Notes: generated from the sequence alone by a model not told the origin. A DNA stretch of 64,000 nucleotides from Clavibacter michiganensis (GCF_002151125.1 NZ_MDJZ01000004.1:124001-188000); one strand, 5' to 3'; counted from the stretch's first letter, positions 43,919 through 53,279 are shown. Program-made: numbers and translations.

Positions 43919-44770
43919 TCAGGCGGCGGACAGCACCAGCGCGTTGCCCCACGGGTCCTCGAAGGCGAGCGCGCGCCCGTCATCCCGCGTGGCGACGCCC
44001 GCCGCCCGGAGCCGCGCGTCGACCGCCTCCACCTCCTCGCGCGTCGGCACCTCGATGCGCACGGTGCCGAGCCCGAGCGTCGCCGGGCGGCGGCCCGCGC
44101 CCCGGCTGTTCCAGGTGTTCATGGCCATGTGGTGGTGGTACCCGCCCGCGGACACGAAGATCGCCGATCCGTGCCACCCCGCCACGAGCTCGAAGCCGAG
44201 CGTGTCGACGTAGAACGCCGACGCCCGATCCGTGTCGCCCACCTGCAGGTGGACGTGCCCGATGCTCGCGGCGTCGGAGGCGTCGTCGGCGACGGGCGCG
44301 AGCTCGTCCCGGAGGAAGGCGTCCGGGTCGAGCCGGAGGCTGTCCATGACGACGCGTCCGTCCTGCCACGTCCACTCGTCGCGGGGCCGGTCGGTGTAGA
44401 GCTCGACGCCGTTGCCCTCCGGGTCCGTGAAGTAGAAGGCGCGGCTGACGAGGTGGTCGGCGCTGCCGGTGAAGGTGCCGGGCGCGCGCTCGGCGAGCGA
44501 GGCGACGGATCGGGCGAGCGCGGCGGGCTCGTCGAAGAGTACCGCCGTGTGGAAGAGGCCGGCGTTCCCCGGGCTCGGGAGGTCGAGGCCGCGGGCGGGC
44601 GCGAGGATCACGGCGGGCACCCCGTCGCGCCCGAGCGTGGTGGACTCCACGCCCTCGGCGAGCTGGTCGAGGCCGACGGCGTCGCGGTAGTAGGCGGTCA
44701 TCCGGTCGAGGTCGCCGACCAGCAGGGTCACGGGCCCCATGGTCGTGTCGGCGGAGAGCAGGTCGGGCAT
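43919..44770 (-). CDS. VOC family protein, catechol-2,3-dioxygenase-like (CatE type)
   Basis: A 283-residue protein with two vicinal-oxygen-chelate modules. Metal-ligand candidates are His in NAGLFHTAVL, His in IGHVHLQVG, the YHHHMAMNTW cluster, and Glu in GNGVELY. Its length and layout fit the CatE/MhqO group of Fe-dependent ring-cleaving enzymes induced by quinones or catechols in Bacillus. A 20-bp palindrome of MarR-operator type lies 30 bp upstream of the start codon, supporting regulated detoxification. The substrate is not proven. Confidence 0.83.
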   Translation of the reverse strand: MPDLLSADTTMGPVTLLVGDLDRMTAYYRDAVGLDQLAEGVESTTLGRDGVPAVILAPARGLDLPSPGNAGLFHTAVLFDEPAALARSVASLAERAPGTFTGSADHLVSRAFYFTDPEGNGVELYTDRPRDEWTWQDGRVVMDSLRLDPDAFLRDELAPVADDASDAASIGHVHLQVGDTDRASAFYVDTLGFELVAGWHGSAIFVSAGGYHHHMAMNTWNSRGAGRRPATLGLGTVRIEVPTREEVEAVDARLRAAGVATRDDGRALAFEDPWGNALVLSAA

Positions 44771-44800
44771 GGGTCCTCGTTCCTCGGGCGGTGCATCGGT

Positions 44801-44820
44801 TTGCTTGAATGCTCAACCAA
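44801..44820. promoter_or_regulatory. MarR-type operator candidate upstream of the VOC gene
   Basis: TTGCTTGAATGCTCAACCAA is an inverted repeat with arms TTGnTTGA / TCAAnCAA around a 4-bp centre. It is an unusually AT-rich site 30 bp upstream of the VOC start codon and 75 bp upstream of the divergent SGNH gene, so it could control one or both. Confidence 0.6.
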
Positions 44821-44895
44821 TGCCCGGGCGCCCGCATTCCCGATGCCGCCGGAGCGCGTTCCTATGATGGGAGCGTCCCACCCGGAAGGAAGCGC

Positions 44896-45687
44896 ATGAC
44901 CGAGCCCCACCCCTGGCGCCGCTACGTCGCCCTCGGCGACTCGTTCACGGAGGGCATCGGCGACCCCGAGCCCGGCAGCCCCGGCGGGTACCGCGGATGG
45001 GCCGACCGGGTCGCCGAGGTGCTGGCCGACCAGGTCGACGGCTTCTCCTACGCCAACCTCGCGATCCGCGGCCGCCTCCTCGGGCAGATCGCGGACGAGC
45101 AGGTCGAGCCCGCGCTCGCGCTGCACCCCGACCTCGTGTCCCTGTCGGCGGGCGGCAACGACATCCTCCGCCCCGGCGCCGATCCCGACCGCCTCGCGGA
45201 CCGCCTCGACCAGATGGTCGCCCGTCTGTCCTCCGAGGGCGCGACCGTGGTGCTCTTCACGGGCACCGACGTCAAGTTCTCCCCCGTCTTCGGGCGCCTC
45301 CGCGGCAAGGTCGCGATCTACAACGAGGACATCCGCGCCGTCGCCGCCCGCCACGACTGCATCGTGGCCGACCAGTGGGCGCTCACCGAGATCCAGGACC
45401 CGCGCATGTGGGACGTCGACCGGCTGCACCTCGCCCCGCTCGGGCACCACACGGTGGCGCGCATGGTGCTGCACGCCCTCGCGGTCGAGAACGACCTGCA
45501 GCCGCTGAAGCCCGAGCCGCTGCCCCCGCGGACGTGGAGCCAGGCGCGCGCCGGCGACATCGACTGGGCGCGCGCGTACTTCGTGCCGTGGGTGCTGCGT
45601 CGGCTCCGCCACCAGTCCTCGGGCGACGGGCGCACGGCCAAGCGGCCCGACGCGTCGCCGTGGACGCGCACGGACGCCGCCGGCTGA
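44896..45687 (+). CDS. SGNH/GDSL-family hydrolase
   Basis: A 263-residue esterase-like protein. The catalytic Ser is in VALGDSFTEG, the oxyanion Gly and Asn are in NLAIRG and SAGGNDIL, and the Asp/His pair is in DVDRLHLAPLG. It has no signal peptide, so it is probably cytosolic and acts on an acyl or acetyl ester. The ATG at 44896, with GGAAGGA upstream, is a clear start. Convergent with the DD-carboxypeptidase gene. Confidence 0.9.
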   Translation: MTEPHPWRRYVALGDSFTEGIGDPEPGSPGGYRGWADRVAEVLADQVDGFSYANLAIRGRLLGQIADEQVEPALALHPDLVSLSAGGNDILRPGADPDRLADRLDQMVARLSSEGATVVLFTGTDVKFSPVFGRLRGKVAIYNEDIRAVAARHDCIVADQWALTEIQDPRMWDVDRLHLAPLGHHTVARMVLHALAVENDLQPLKPEPLPPRTWSQARAGDIDWARAYFVPWVLRRLRHQSSGDGRTAKRPDASPWTRTDAAG

Positions 45688-45692
45688 TCCCC

Positions 45693-45717
45693 CGCGCCGG
45701 CTCCGTCGACCGGCGCG
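45693..45717. terminator. Bidirectional hairpin between convergent genes
   Basis: The perfect 8-bp arms CGCGCCGG / CCGGCGCG lie in the 30-bp gap between the SGNH gene and the carboxypeptidase gene. Confidence 0.5.
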
Positions 45718-46932
45718 TCAGCCGAGCAGCTCGCCCGGGTTGCCGAGGCGCCACCAGCCGTCGGGACCGGGGATCGCGCGGTCGAGCGCCAGCGGCACCC
45801 GCACCGTCTGCTCGCCGGCCGTGACGGTGGCCGCCCCGACCTCGGCGCCGGCGGGGGCCTCGCCGGACCCGGAGGCCTCGACGGTCGTGGTGACGGGCGT
45901 GTCGCCCCACACGAGCAACGACTCGTCGGCGGTGGCCACGGCCTGGGCCGTCGCGCCCCACGCGGTCGCGTAGTCGGCGAACGGCTCCCCCGCGGTCGCG
46001 ACCTGCACGACGTGCAGGTTGGCGGTCACCGTGGGCAGCAGGGCGAGCACCTGCCGGGCGAGCTCGGCGTGGTCGCGGGCACCGAGGGTCACGCCGACGA
46101 CCGTCACGTCGCGGTCCCCCACCTTCGTGTCCACGGCCCACAGCAGGCATTTGCCGGCCTGCTCGAGGGTGCCGGTCTTGATGCCGCGGAACCCGGGCAC
46201 GTCCGCGAGCAGGTTGCGGTTCTCGACCGTGCCGACGCCCGACACGTCGGCGCTCTGCTGGTCGACGATGTCCGAGAGCACCGGGTCGGCGAGCACCATC
46301 TCGCCGATGCGCACGAGGTCGGCGGGGGTGCTCACGGTCTGGGGCGAGAGGCCCATGGCGTCGGCGACGTGCGTGCCCGTGAGCCCCTGCTCCGCGAGCC
46401 AGGAGTTCGCGGCCGCGACGAAGGCGTCGTTCGAGCCGTACGCCCAGACCCCGAGCGCCGCCGCGTAGTTGTTGGCGCTCGCGAGCAGGGCGCCCTCGAG
46501 GAGGTCGCGCTGCGACAGGCTCGTGCCCGGGACCGCGGGCTCGACGATCCCGTCCTGCTCCAGGATCTCGCCGCGGAGCGCCTCGTCCTCGGCCGTGAAG
46601 GTGACCTGCGGTCCGTCCTCGCCGGGTGCCAGCGGCTTCGCGCGGAGCACCACGAGGGCGGTGACGGTCTTGGTGATGCTGGCCATGGGCCGGGAGACCG
46701 GCGCCTGGTCGTTCGTCGCCAGGACTCCGTCGAACCCGATCGCGCCCACGGCCGAGACGCCGTCGCCCGGCCAGGTCTCCGGCGTCGGCACGTTGACGAC
46801 GGGCTGCGGCGCGTCGACCTGCGCGACCGCGGCGGGCGGATCCGCGGTGAGGGTGACGGGGACGTACACGCCCGCCGAGAGGACGAGCGCGGCGGCGACG
46901 CCCCCCAGCGTGAGGCGGCGGGCGCGGCTCAC
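45718..46932 (-). CDS. D-alanyl-D-alanine carboxypeptidase (peptidase S11)
   Basis: A 404-residue penicillin-binding protein. An N-terminal hydrophobic segment (LTLGGVAAALVLSAG) is a signal peptide or membrane anchor. Catalytic motifs are SITK (PMASITKTVTA), SAN (LLASANNYAAAL) and KTG (RGIKTGTLEQAG). It trims the terminal D-alanine of peptidoglycan stem peptides outside the cell. The C-terminal region forms the usual beta domain. The GTG at 46932 overlaps the stop codon of the SpoU-type methyltransferase gene (GTGA), so the longer frame to 47553 is rejected. Confidence 0.9.
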   Translation of the reverse strand: MSRARRLTLGGVAAALVLSAGVYVPVTLTADPPAAVAQVDAPQPVVNVPTPETWPGDGVSAVGAIGFDGVLATNDQAPVSRPMASITKTVTALVVLRAKPLAPGEDGPQVTFTAEDEALRGEILEQDGIVEPAVPGTSLSQRDLLEGALLASANNYAAALGVWAYGSNDAFVAAANSWLAEQGLTGTHVADAMGLSPQTVSTPADLVRIGEMVLADPVLSDIVDQQSADVSGVGTVENRNLLADVPGFRGIKTGTLEQAGKCLLWAVDTKVGDRDVTVVGVTLGARDHAELARQVLALLPTVTANLHVVQVATAGEPFADYATAWGATAQAVATADESLLVWGDTPVTTTVEASGSGEAPAGAEVGAATVTAGEQTVRVPLALDRAIPGPDGWWRLGNPGELLG

Positions 46933-47738
46933 GCGGGGACCCGCAGGGCGTACAGGGCGACGGCGCTCGCCGCGGCCACGTTCAGCGAGTCGACGCCGTG
47001 CAGCATCGGGATCACGACGGTCGAGTCCGCGTGCCGGAGCGCGTGGCGGCTGAGGCCGTCGCCCTCGGTGCCGAGCACGAGCGCGATCCGCTCGGGCGGG
47101 TCCGCCGCGAAGGCGTCGAGCGTCACCGCGTCGTCCTCCAGGGCGAGCGCCGCGAGGTGGAACCCGGCCCCGTGCAGGAGCGGCGCGGCCTCCGACCACT
47201 CGGGCAGGCGGGTCCACGGGACCTGCAGCACGGTGCCCATGCTGACGCGCACGCTCCGCCGGTAGAGCGGGTCCGCGCAGCGCGGGGTGATGAGCACGGC
47301 GTCCGCGCCGATCCCCGCGACGGCCCGGAAGATCGCCCCGACGTTCGTGTGGTCGACGATGTCCTCCAGCACGACGACGCGGCGGGCGTCCCGCAGCACG
47401 TCGGCGACCGCGGGGAGCGGCGGACGGTGCATCGCGGCGAGCGCCCCGCGGTGCAGGTTGTAGCCCGTGAGCCGCTCGAGCACGGCGGCGGCGCCCACGA
47501 AGACGGGCACGTCCGGGAAGCCCTCGAGGAGCGGGGCCACGTCGTCGAGCCACTGCTCCTGCACGAGGACCGAGCGCGGCACGTGGCCGGCGGCGAGCGC
47601 GCGGCCCATGACCTTGGTCGACTCGGCGATGTAGAGGCCGCCCTCGGGCTCGCTCACGCGGCGGAGCGCCACGTCGGTGAGCCGCGAGTAGTCCTCGAGG
47701 CCCGGGGAGGAGAGGTCCTCGATGCGGTGGATCTTCAC
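46929..47738 (-). CDS. SpoU/TrmH-family RNA 2'-O-methyltransferase
   Basis: A 269-residue SPOUT-class methyltransferase. Motif 1 is NVGAIFRAV (with the conserved Asn and Arg), motif 2 is LVLGTEGDGLS, and motif 3 is GVDSLNVAAASAVALY, together forming the trefoil knot that binds SAM. A short N-terminal substrate-binding domain resembles that of RlmB/TsnR types. The substrate RNA (rRNA or tRNA) is not determined. The GTG at 47738 has GGAAGGA upstream. It is coupled to the DD-carboxypeptidase gene. Confidence 0.88.
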   Translation of the reverse strand: MKIHRIEDLSSPGLEDYSRLTDVALRRVSEPEGGLYIAESTKVMGRALAAGHVPRSVLVQEQWLDDVAPLLEGFPDVPVFVGAAAVLERLTGYNLHRGALAAMHRPPLPAVADVLRDARRVVVLEDIVDHTNVGAIFRAVAGIGADAVLITPRCADPLYRRSVRVSMGTVLQVPWTRLPEWSEAAPLLHGAGFHLAALALEDDAVTLDAFAADPPERIALVLGTEGDGLSRHALRHADSTVVIPMLHGVDSLNVAAASAVALYALRVPA

Positions 47739-47893
47739 GCCGGTCCTTCCTCCGTCCGCCCCTGGCGGGTGCGGAGCCTCGTCGCGCGGAGCCTTCGCGG
47801 GGATGCGCTGTCTAGACTCGGCAGGACAATGATGCCCTGCCCCGTCGCCGCCCGCCGACAGGTCGGGGCGTCCGCTCGGCACCGGGAGGCCCC

Positions 47894-48748
47894 ATGAGCA
47901 CCGCTCTCCGTGACGATCCCCGACCCCCCGCGGGGTCCACGATCGCCGAGGCCGTCGAGGTGATGCGCGGCCGCCGCACGGCCGTCCTCACGGGCGCCGG
48001 CCTCAGCACCGACTCCGGCATCCCCGACTACCGCGGCGAGGGCGCCCCGAAGCGGAACCCGATGACGTTCCAGCAGTTCCGCAGCGAGGGCGACGACTTC
48101 CGCCGCCGCTACTGGGCGGGCGGGCACCTGGGCTGGAAGGCCTTCAGCTCGGCCCGGCCCAACGACGGCCATGCGGCGCTCGCCGACCTGGAGGCCGCGG
48201 GCGTCGTCTCGGGCCTCGTCACGCAGAACGTCGACGGCCTGCACGAGCGCGCGGGATCCCGCCGCGTGGTCGACCTGCACGGCTCGCTCGACCGGGTCCT
48301 CTGCCTCGACTGCGGCCAGGCGTACGCGCGCTCCTCCATCGCCGAGCGCATCAGCGCCGAGAACCCGTGGCTCGACCAGCCCGACGCGGTCGAGCTCAAC
48401 CCGGACGGCGACGCCCAGGTCCACGACGTCGACCGGTTCCGGATCCCCGTCTGCAGCGTCTGCGGCGGCATGCTCAAGCCCGACGTGGTGTTCTTCGGCG
48501 AGCTCGTGCCCACCGAGCGCTTCCAGGAGGCGAGCGCCATCGTGTCCGGGGCCGACGTGCTCCTCATCGCCGGGTCGTCCCTCGCGGTCAATTCCGGCAT
48601 CCGCCTGCTCGAGATCGCCCGGAGGAGCCGCATGCCGATCGTGATCCTCAACCGCGGCATCACCAAGGGCGACACCCGCGCCACCGTGCGCCTCGAGGGC
48701 GGCACGAGCGAGACCCTCCGGGCGATTGCGACGGAGCTCGCGGCGTGA
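47894..48748 (+). CDS. Sir2-family NAD-dependent protein deacetylase
   Basis: A 284-residue sirtuin. NAD-binding motifs are TGAGLSTDSGIPDYRG, TQNVDGLHERAG and the catalytic His in DLHGSLD. A zinc ribbon is given by CLDC and CSVC, and FFGE and GSSLAVNSG complete the active site. It removes acyl groups from lysines using NAD. The small-domain insertion between the Cys pairs is relatively long. Its stop codon overlaps the GTG of the phosphatase gene that follows, so they are co-expressed. Confidence 0.92.
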   Translation: MSTALRDDPRPPAGSTIAEAVEVMRGRRTAVLTGAGLSTDSGIPDYRGEGAPKRNPMTFQQFRSEGDDFRRRYWAGGHLGWKAFSSARPNDGHAALADLEAAGVVSGLVTQNVDGLHERAGSRRVVDLHGSLDRVLCLDCGQAYARSSIAERISAENPWLDQPDAVELNPDGDAQVHDVDRFRIPVCSVCGGMLKPDVVFFGELVPTERFQEASAIVSGADVLLIAGSSLAVNSGIRLLEIARRSRMPIVILNRGITKGDTRATVRLEGGTSETLRAIATELAA

Positions 48749-49380
48749 CCCGCATCGTGCTCGTCCGCCACGGCCGCACCGCGTGGAACGTGGAGCGGCG
48801 CGTGCAGGGATCCAGCGACATCCCGCTCGACGACACCGGTCGCGCGCAGGCCGCCACCGCGGGCGCGCTGCTCGCCGAGGCGGTCGCCGGCGGAGCCGGC
48901 TGGGACGCGGTGCACGCGAGCCCGCTGAGTCGCGCCTTCGAGACGGCGTCGATCATCGCCGAGCACCTGGCGCTCGGCGGCGCGCCCACGGCGGGCCCGC
49001 TGCCGGAGCCCGCGCTCGCCGAGCGCCGCTACGGCCTGGCCGAGGGGCTCACCCACTCGGAGATCGAGGCGCGCTTCCCCGACGGCGACGTGCCGGGCCG
49101 CGAGACCGTGGAGTCCGTGACGGAGCGCGCGGGAGCGGCGCTCCTCCGGCTGGCCGAGCGGCACCCCGGCGGCTCGATCATCGCCGTGTCGCACGGCGGC
49201 GTGATCGCGGCGCTCGCCCGCAGTCTCGACGCCACGCTCCTCGGGCGCCCGGGTCCCATGATCGAGAACGGCTCGGCGCACACGTTCGGCGTGGTTGACG
49301 GCGAGCTGTCGCTGCTGCGCTTCGGCGGCGTGGCCGACCTCGCCGGCGTCGCTGACCTCGACCCCGCGCGCCGGGGCTGA
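48745..49380 (+). CDS. Histidine phosphatase family protein (phosphoglycerate-mutase-like)
   Basis: A 211-residue branch of the phosphoglycerate mutase-like superfamily. The phospho-accepting His is in LVRHGRTAWN, the second His is in VSHGGVIAA, and the acidic residue is in AERRYGLAEG. The LVRHGxTxWN start is typical of cofactor-dependent phosphatases such as CobC/PhoE types; substrate unknown. Start GTG at 48745 is inside the sirtuin stop region (GTGA). Confidence 0.88.
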   Translation: MTRIVLVRHGRTAWNVERRVQGSSDIPLDDTGRAQAATAGALLAEAVAGGAGWDAVHASPLSRAFETASIIAEHLALGGAPTAGPLPEPALAERRYGLAEGLTHSEIEARFPDGDVPGRETVESVTERAGAALLRLAERHPGGSIIAVSHGGVIAALARSLDATLLGRPGPMIENGSAHTFGVVDGELSLLRFGGVADLAGVADLDPARRG

Positions 49381-49437
49381 TCGAGGGCGCCGGCCCGAGA
49401 CGGAGCGGACGCCCGCCCGGCTGCGCCCGCTCGGCGC

Positions 49438-50526
49438 TCAGGCCCCGCGCGTGCGCGCGACCTGCTCCAGGAGGTCGCCGAGCGCCCGGGCGGACCGGTC
49501 CCAGTCGTACTCCGCCGCACGGGCGATGCAGGCCGCCGACCGTCGGCGCCACTCCGCGGGATCCTCCAGCGCGCGCACGGCGGCGGCGAAGCCCTCGGCG
49601 TCGTCGGGATCCACGTACACGGCCGCGTCTCCCCCGATCTCCCGGAAGATCGGGATGTCGCTGACCACCACTGGCAGGCCGACGCTCATGGCCTCGATCA
49701 CCGGGATCCCGAACCCCTCGTCCCGCGACGCGGTCAGCAGCGCGGTCGCCCGCCGCAGCGTCGACGCGTACGCGTCGTCGCTCGCGCCGTCGCGGAAGAC
49801 GAGGCGCGCGCCGTCGGCGATCGCCTCCAGCCGTTCGCGCTCCGCGGGGGTGATGCGGCTCATGAGGTGCAGCTCGTGGTCGGGCAGGTCGTCGGCCGCG
49901 CGCACGAGCGCCTCGACGTTCTTGTAGGGCATGTACGAGCCCATGTAGACGAGCGTGCGCTCCGCGGGCGCCTCGCGCGGTCCGTCCGGGCGGCCGTCGG
50001 GCGCGGGCGCTAGCTCGGCGGCGTTCGGCACGACCACCACGGGCCGCGAGGTCAGGCGGTGCGCGCGGATGAGGCCGCGCGTCGTCTCGCTGACCGTCAC
50101 GACCGCGTCCGCCCGGTCGAGCAGCAGCCGCTGCGGCCACCACGCGAGATGGAACGCCCGCCAGAGCGCGCGGACGGGAGCGGGCAGGTCGCGCGGGGGC
50201 CGACGGTGCCGGTAGTAGATGAGGTCGTGCAGGGTGAGCACGAGCGGGTAGGCGCGGCCCCGGGACCCCATCGTCTGCATGGGGCTGTACACGACGTCCG
50301 GCCGCATCCGCGAGACGCGTCGCGCGACCCACGGCTCGCGCGGCCCGGTCGGCGAGCTGACCAGCTGCCAGGGCAGGTCGGGCAGGAGCGCGAGCTGGCG
50401 GTGGTCGCTGATGAGCATGGTCACGTCGAAGCGCGTGGCCAGCCGGGCGACGAGCTCGGCGCCGTAGCGGCTGATCCCGTCGTGCCGGCCGATGCGGGTG
50501 TACCGGCAGTCGAACACGAGCCTCAT
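49438..50526 (-). CDS. Glycosyltransferase family 4 protein
   Basis: A 362-residue GT-B-fold glycosyltransferase. It begins with MRLVFDCRYTRIGRHDGISRYG, and has LTLHDLIYY, TVSETTRG, then YMGSYMPYKNVEALV as the C-terminal domain start, and the E-x7-E donor motif in EGFGIPVIEAMSVGLPVV. It is a retaining enzyme transferring sugar from a nucleotide sugar, perhaps for a glycolipid or surface polysaccharide. The ATG at 50526 overlaps the hydrolase gene upstream (ATGA). Confidence 0.88.
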   Translation of the reverse strand: MRLVFDCRYTRIGRHDGISRYGAELVARLATRFDVTMLISDHRQLALLPDLPWQLVSSPTGPREPWVARRVSRMRPDVVYSPMQTMGSRGRAYPLVLTLHDLIYYRHRRPPRDLPAPVRALWRAFHLAWWPQRLLLDRADAVVTVSETTRGLIRAHRLTSRPVVVVPNAAELAPAPDGRPDGPREAPAERTLVYMGSYMPYKNVEALVRAADDLPDHELHLMSRITPAERERLEAIADGARLVFRDGASDDAYASTLRRATALLTASRDEGFGIPVIEAMSVGLPVVVSDIPIFREIGGDAAVYVDPDDAEGFAAAVRALEDPAEWRRRSAACIARAAEYDWDRSARALGDLLEQVARTRGA

Positions 50527-51419
50527 GAGGCGGTCCCTCCGTCGAGGAAGCGGCGGATCGAGGCGGCGGCCTCCCGGGGCGTCTCGTAGTGGATGAGGTG
50601 CCCGACACGCGGGATCACCTCGAGCTCCGCGTCGGCGAACAGGCGCTGCAGGCGGTGCTGCGCGGCGACGGGCGTGATGTCGTCGCGCTCGGCGGCCACC
50701 AGCAGCACGGGCACGCCCACGCGCGGCGCGTACGTGCTCGCGTCCGACGACACGGACGCGCGGAAGGCCTCCAGGACGACGCGCCGGTCGCTGAAGGCGC
50801 TGAAGAACCGGTCGTGCTGGTCGTTGATCCAGCGGCGGAGGGAGCGGTCGCGCGTCTTCGCCATGGCCTCGCTCATCACGCGCACGATGGCGCGGTTGCG
50901 CAGCAGGCCGAAGCCCGCGCGCTCGGGCAGCACGGCGGCGGCGCGGTAGTACAGGACGGCGAGGCGGGTCAGGATCCCCCGCGGCCCCTCGAGCGCGGGC
51001 GCGGCGATGGGGTTCACGAGGATCGCCCGCGGGCTGGGCAGCCCGTCCGCGAGCGCCGCCGAGACGACGATGGAGCCGAACGAGTGGCCGAGCACCGCCT
51101 GGTCGCGCGTGCCGGTGGCGTCGACGAACGCGCGCAGCCACGCGGCGTAGCCGGCGATGTCGTGCCGCGCGTCGACGAGCGGCGTCGAGTCGCCGAAGCC
51201 GGGCAGGTCGGGCGACAGGATCCGCACGCCCGGCAGCTGCGCGACGACCGGCTCCAACCCGTGGTGGTCCCCGCGGAACCCGTGGACGACGACGAGCGCC
51301 TGCGCGGCCTCCGCCGGCCCGTACTCCCACCAGGCGGTGCGGCTCCCGAGGAGGTCGACGGTGCGGCGGACCACGGGGATGCGGTCGAGCTGGGCGGCGT
51401 AGGGCGAGGGGACGGTCAT
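50523..51419 (-). CDS. Alpha/beta hydrolase
   Basis: A 298-residue alpha/beta-hydrolase. The oxyanion segment is VVHGFRGDHHG, the nucleophile Ser is in VLGHSFGSIVV, the Asp is in AAERDDITP and the His is in RVGHLIHYE. A helical cap lies between. It lacks a signal peptide. The coupled downstream gene is a GT4 glycosyltransferase, so the hydrolase may act on the same lipid or glycan, but this is a guess. Start ATG at 51419; the frame to 52256 only shadows treS. Confidence 0.86.
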   Translation of the reverse strand: MTVPSPYAAQLDRIPVVRRTVDLLGSRTAWWEYGPAEAAQALVVVHGFRGDHHGLEPVVAQLPGVRILSPDLPGFGDSTPLVDARHDIAGYAAWLRAFVDATGTRDQAVLGHSFGSIVVSAALADGLPSPRAILVNPIAAPALEGPRGILTRLAVLYYRAAAVLPERAGFGLLRNRAIVRVMSEAMAKTRDRSLRRWINDQHDRFFSAFSDRRVVLEAFRASVSSDASTYAPRVGVPVLLVAAERDDITPVAAQHRLQRLFADAELEVIPRVGHLIHYETPREAAASIRRFLDGGTAS

Positions 51420-51557
51420 CGGGGACGAGTCTACGAGCGCCCGTCGCCCTGGCCCCCGGGCGCGCCGGGCTCCGCCCGCCCGGCCTTCCGGACCTAGAGT
51501 TGCGAGCGAGCCTTCCCGCCCCGAGTCGACGCCCCCGTCGCGCCCATGAGGAGAACC

Positions 51558-53279
51558 GTGAGCTTCACCGCCCCCATCACCCTGCCCGGCCTCACCCTCG
51601 ACAAGCAGTGGTACAAGCGCTCGGTCTTCTACGAGGTGATGATCCGCTCCTTCGTCGACTCGAACGGCGACGGCACGGGCGACATCCAGGGCCTCATCTC
51701 CAAGCTCGACTACCTGCAGTGGCTCGGCATCGACGGCCTCTGGATCCCTCCGTTCTTCCAGTCCCCGCTCCGCGACGGCGGCTACGACATCAGCGACTAC
51801 ATGTCCGTGCTCCCCGAGTTCGGCACGCTCGACGACTTCAAGGAGCTCGTCACCAAGTCGCACGAGCGCAACATGCGCATCGTCATCGACCTCGTGATGA
51901 ACCACACCTCCGACCAGCACGAGTGGTTCCAGCAGTCCCGGTCCGACCCCGACGGCCCCTACGGCGACTTCTACGTCTGGAGCGACACCGACGAGAAGTA
52001 CGAGGACATCCGCGTCATCTTCGTCGACACCGAGGAGTCCAACTGGACCTTCGACCCGGTGCGCCGCCAGTTCTTCTTCCACCGCTTCTTCTCCCACCAG
52101 CCCGACCTCAACTTCGACAACCCGAAGGTGCACGAGGCCATCTACGGCGTCATCCGCCACTGGCTCGACATGGGCGTCGACGGCCTGCGCCTCGACGCGA
52201 TCCCGTACCTCTACGAGACCGAGGAGGGAAACGGCGAGGGCGAGCCCGCCACGCACGAGTTCCTCAAGCGCCTACGCGCCATGGTGGACGAGGAGTACCC
52301 GGGCCGCATCCTCATCGCCGAGGCCAACCAGTGGCCCCGCGAGGTCTCCGCGTTCCTCGGCACCGAGGAGGAGCCCGAGTGCCACATGGCCTTCGACTTC
52401 CCGATCATGCCGCGCATCTTCTACTCCCTCCGCTCGCAGACCGCGGACGAGCTGAAGCGGATCATGGGCGAGACGTTCGAGATCCCCGAGGCGGCGGCGT
52501 GGGGCGTCTTCCTCCGCAACCACGACGAGCTCACGCTCGAGATGGTGAGCGAGGAGTACCGCCAGGCGATGTACGGCTGGTACGCCTACGACCCGCGCAT
52601 GCGCGTCAACATCGGCATCCGCCGCAGGCTCGCCCCGCTGCTGGACAACTCGCGCGCGGAGCTCGAGCTCGTGCACGCGCTCCTGTTCTCGCTCCCCGGC
52701 AGCCCGTTCCTGTACTACGGCGACGAGATCGGGATGGGCGACAACATCTGGCTGCCGGACCGCGACGCGTCCCGCACGCCCATGCAGTGGACGCCGGACC
52801 GCAACGCCGGCTTCTCCACCGCCGACCCGGGCAAGCTCTACCTGCCCGTCGTGCAGTCGCTCGTGTACAACTACGCGCAGATCAACGTGGAGTCGCAGCT
52901 CGCCCAGTCGCGCTCGCTGCTGCACTGGGTGCGGAACGTCATCCACGTCCGGAAGGCGCACCCGGTCTTCGGCCAGGGCACGATCACGGTGCTCCCCACC
53001 GACCACGAGAGCGTCCTCGCGTTCGTGCGCTCCTACGAGGGCAGCGGCACCCACTTCGGCGACCGCGCCGAGGACGTGCTCTGCGTCTTCTCGTTCGCGC
53101 ACAACCCCGTCTCGGTCACGATCGACGCGTCCGACTTCGCCGGCTCCCAGCTCTACGACCTCTTCGGCGGCGGCGTCTTCCCGACGGTCGGCGACGACGG
53201 CCGGCTCACGCTGACGCTCGCGACGCAGAGCTTTTACTGGCTGCACATGGGTGCGCCCGCCATCGGCGGTCGCCCGTAG
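51558..53279 (+). CDS. treS: Trehalose synthase (maltose alpha-D-glucosyltransferase), GH13
   Basis: A 573-residue GH13 enzyme that interconverts maltose and trehalose. The N-terminus WYKRSVFYEVMIRSF and SPLRDGGYDISDY are TreS hallmarks. The catalytic nucleophile Asp is in GLRLDAIPYL, the acid/base Glu is in LIAEANQWP, and the stabiliser Asp is in LRNHDELTLE. The GTG at 51558 has GAGGAG upstream; an in-frame ATG at 51546 within that ribosome-binding region would add four residues and is less likely. No pep2/mak gene is adjacent. It would link trehalose with the glycogen genes glgA and glgC nearby. Confidence 0.92.
   Translation: MSFTAPITLPGLTLDKQWYKRSVFYEVMIRSFVDSNGDGTGDIQGLISKLDYLQWLGIDGLWIPPFFQSPLRDGGYDISDYMSVLPEFGTLDDFKELVTKSHERNMRIVIDLVMNHTSDQHEWFQQSRSDPDGPYGDFYVWSDTDEKYEDIRVIFVDTEESNWTFDPVRRQFFFHRFFSHQPDLNFDNPKVHEAIYGVIRHWLDMGVDGLRLDAIPYLYETEEGNGEGEPATHEFLKRLRAMVDEEYPGRILIAEANQWPREVSAFLGTEEEPECHMAFDFPIMPRIFYSLRSQTADELKRIMGETFEIPEAAAWGVFLRNHDELTLEMVSEEYRQAMYGWYAYDPRMRVNIGIRRRLAPLLDNSRAELELVHALLFSLPGSPFLYYGDEIGMGDNIWLPDRDASRTPMQWTPDRNAGFSTADPGKLYLPVVQSLVYNYAQINVESQLAQSRSLLHWVRNVIHVRKAHPVFGQGTITVLPTDHESVLAFVRSYEGSGTHFGDRAEDVLCVFSFAHNPVSVTIDASDFAGSQLYDLFGGGVFPTVGDDGRLTLTLATQSFYWLHMGAPAIGGRP

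Noticed and set aside
40583-44899. Open frame of 1438 codons on the plus strand
   Set aside because: It opposes the helicase, flavoenzyme and VOC genes and carries only valine/arginine/aspartate-biased sequence without motifs.
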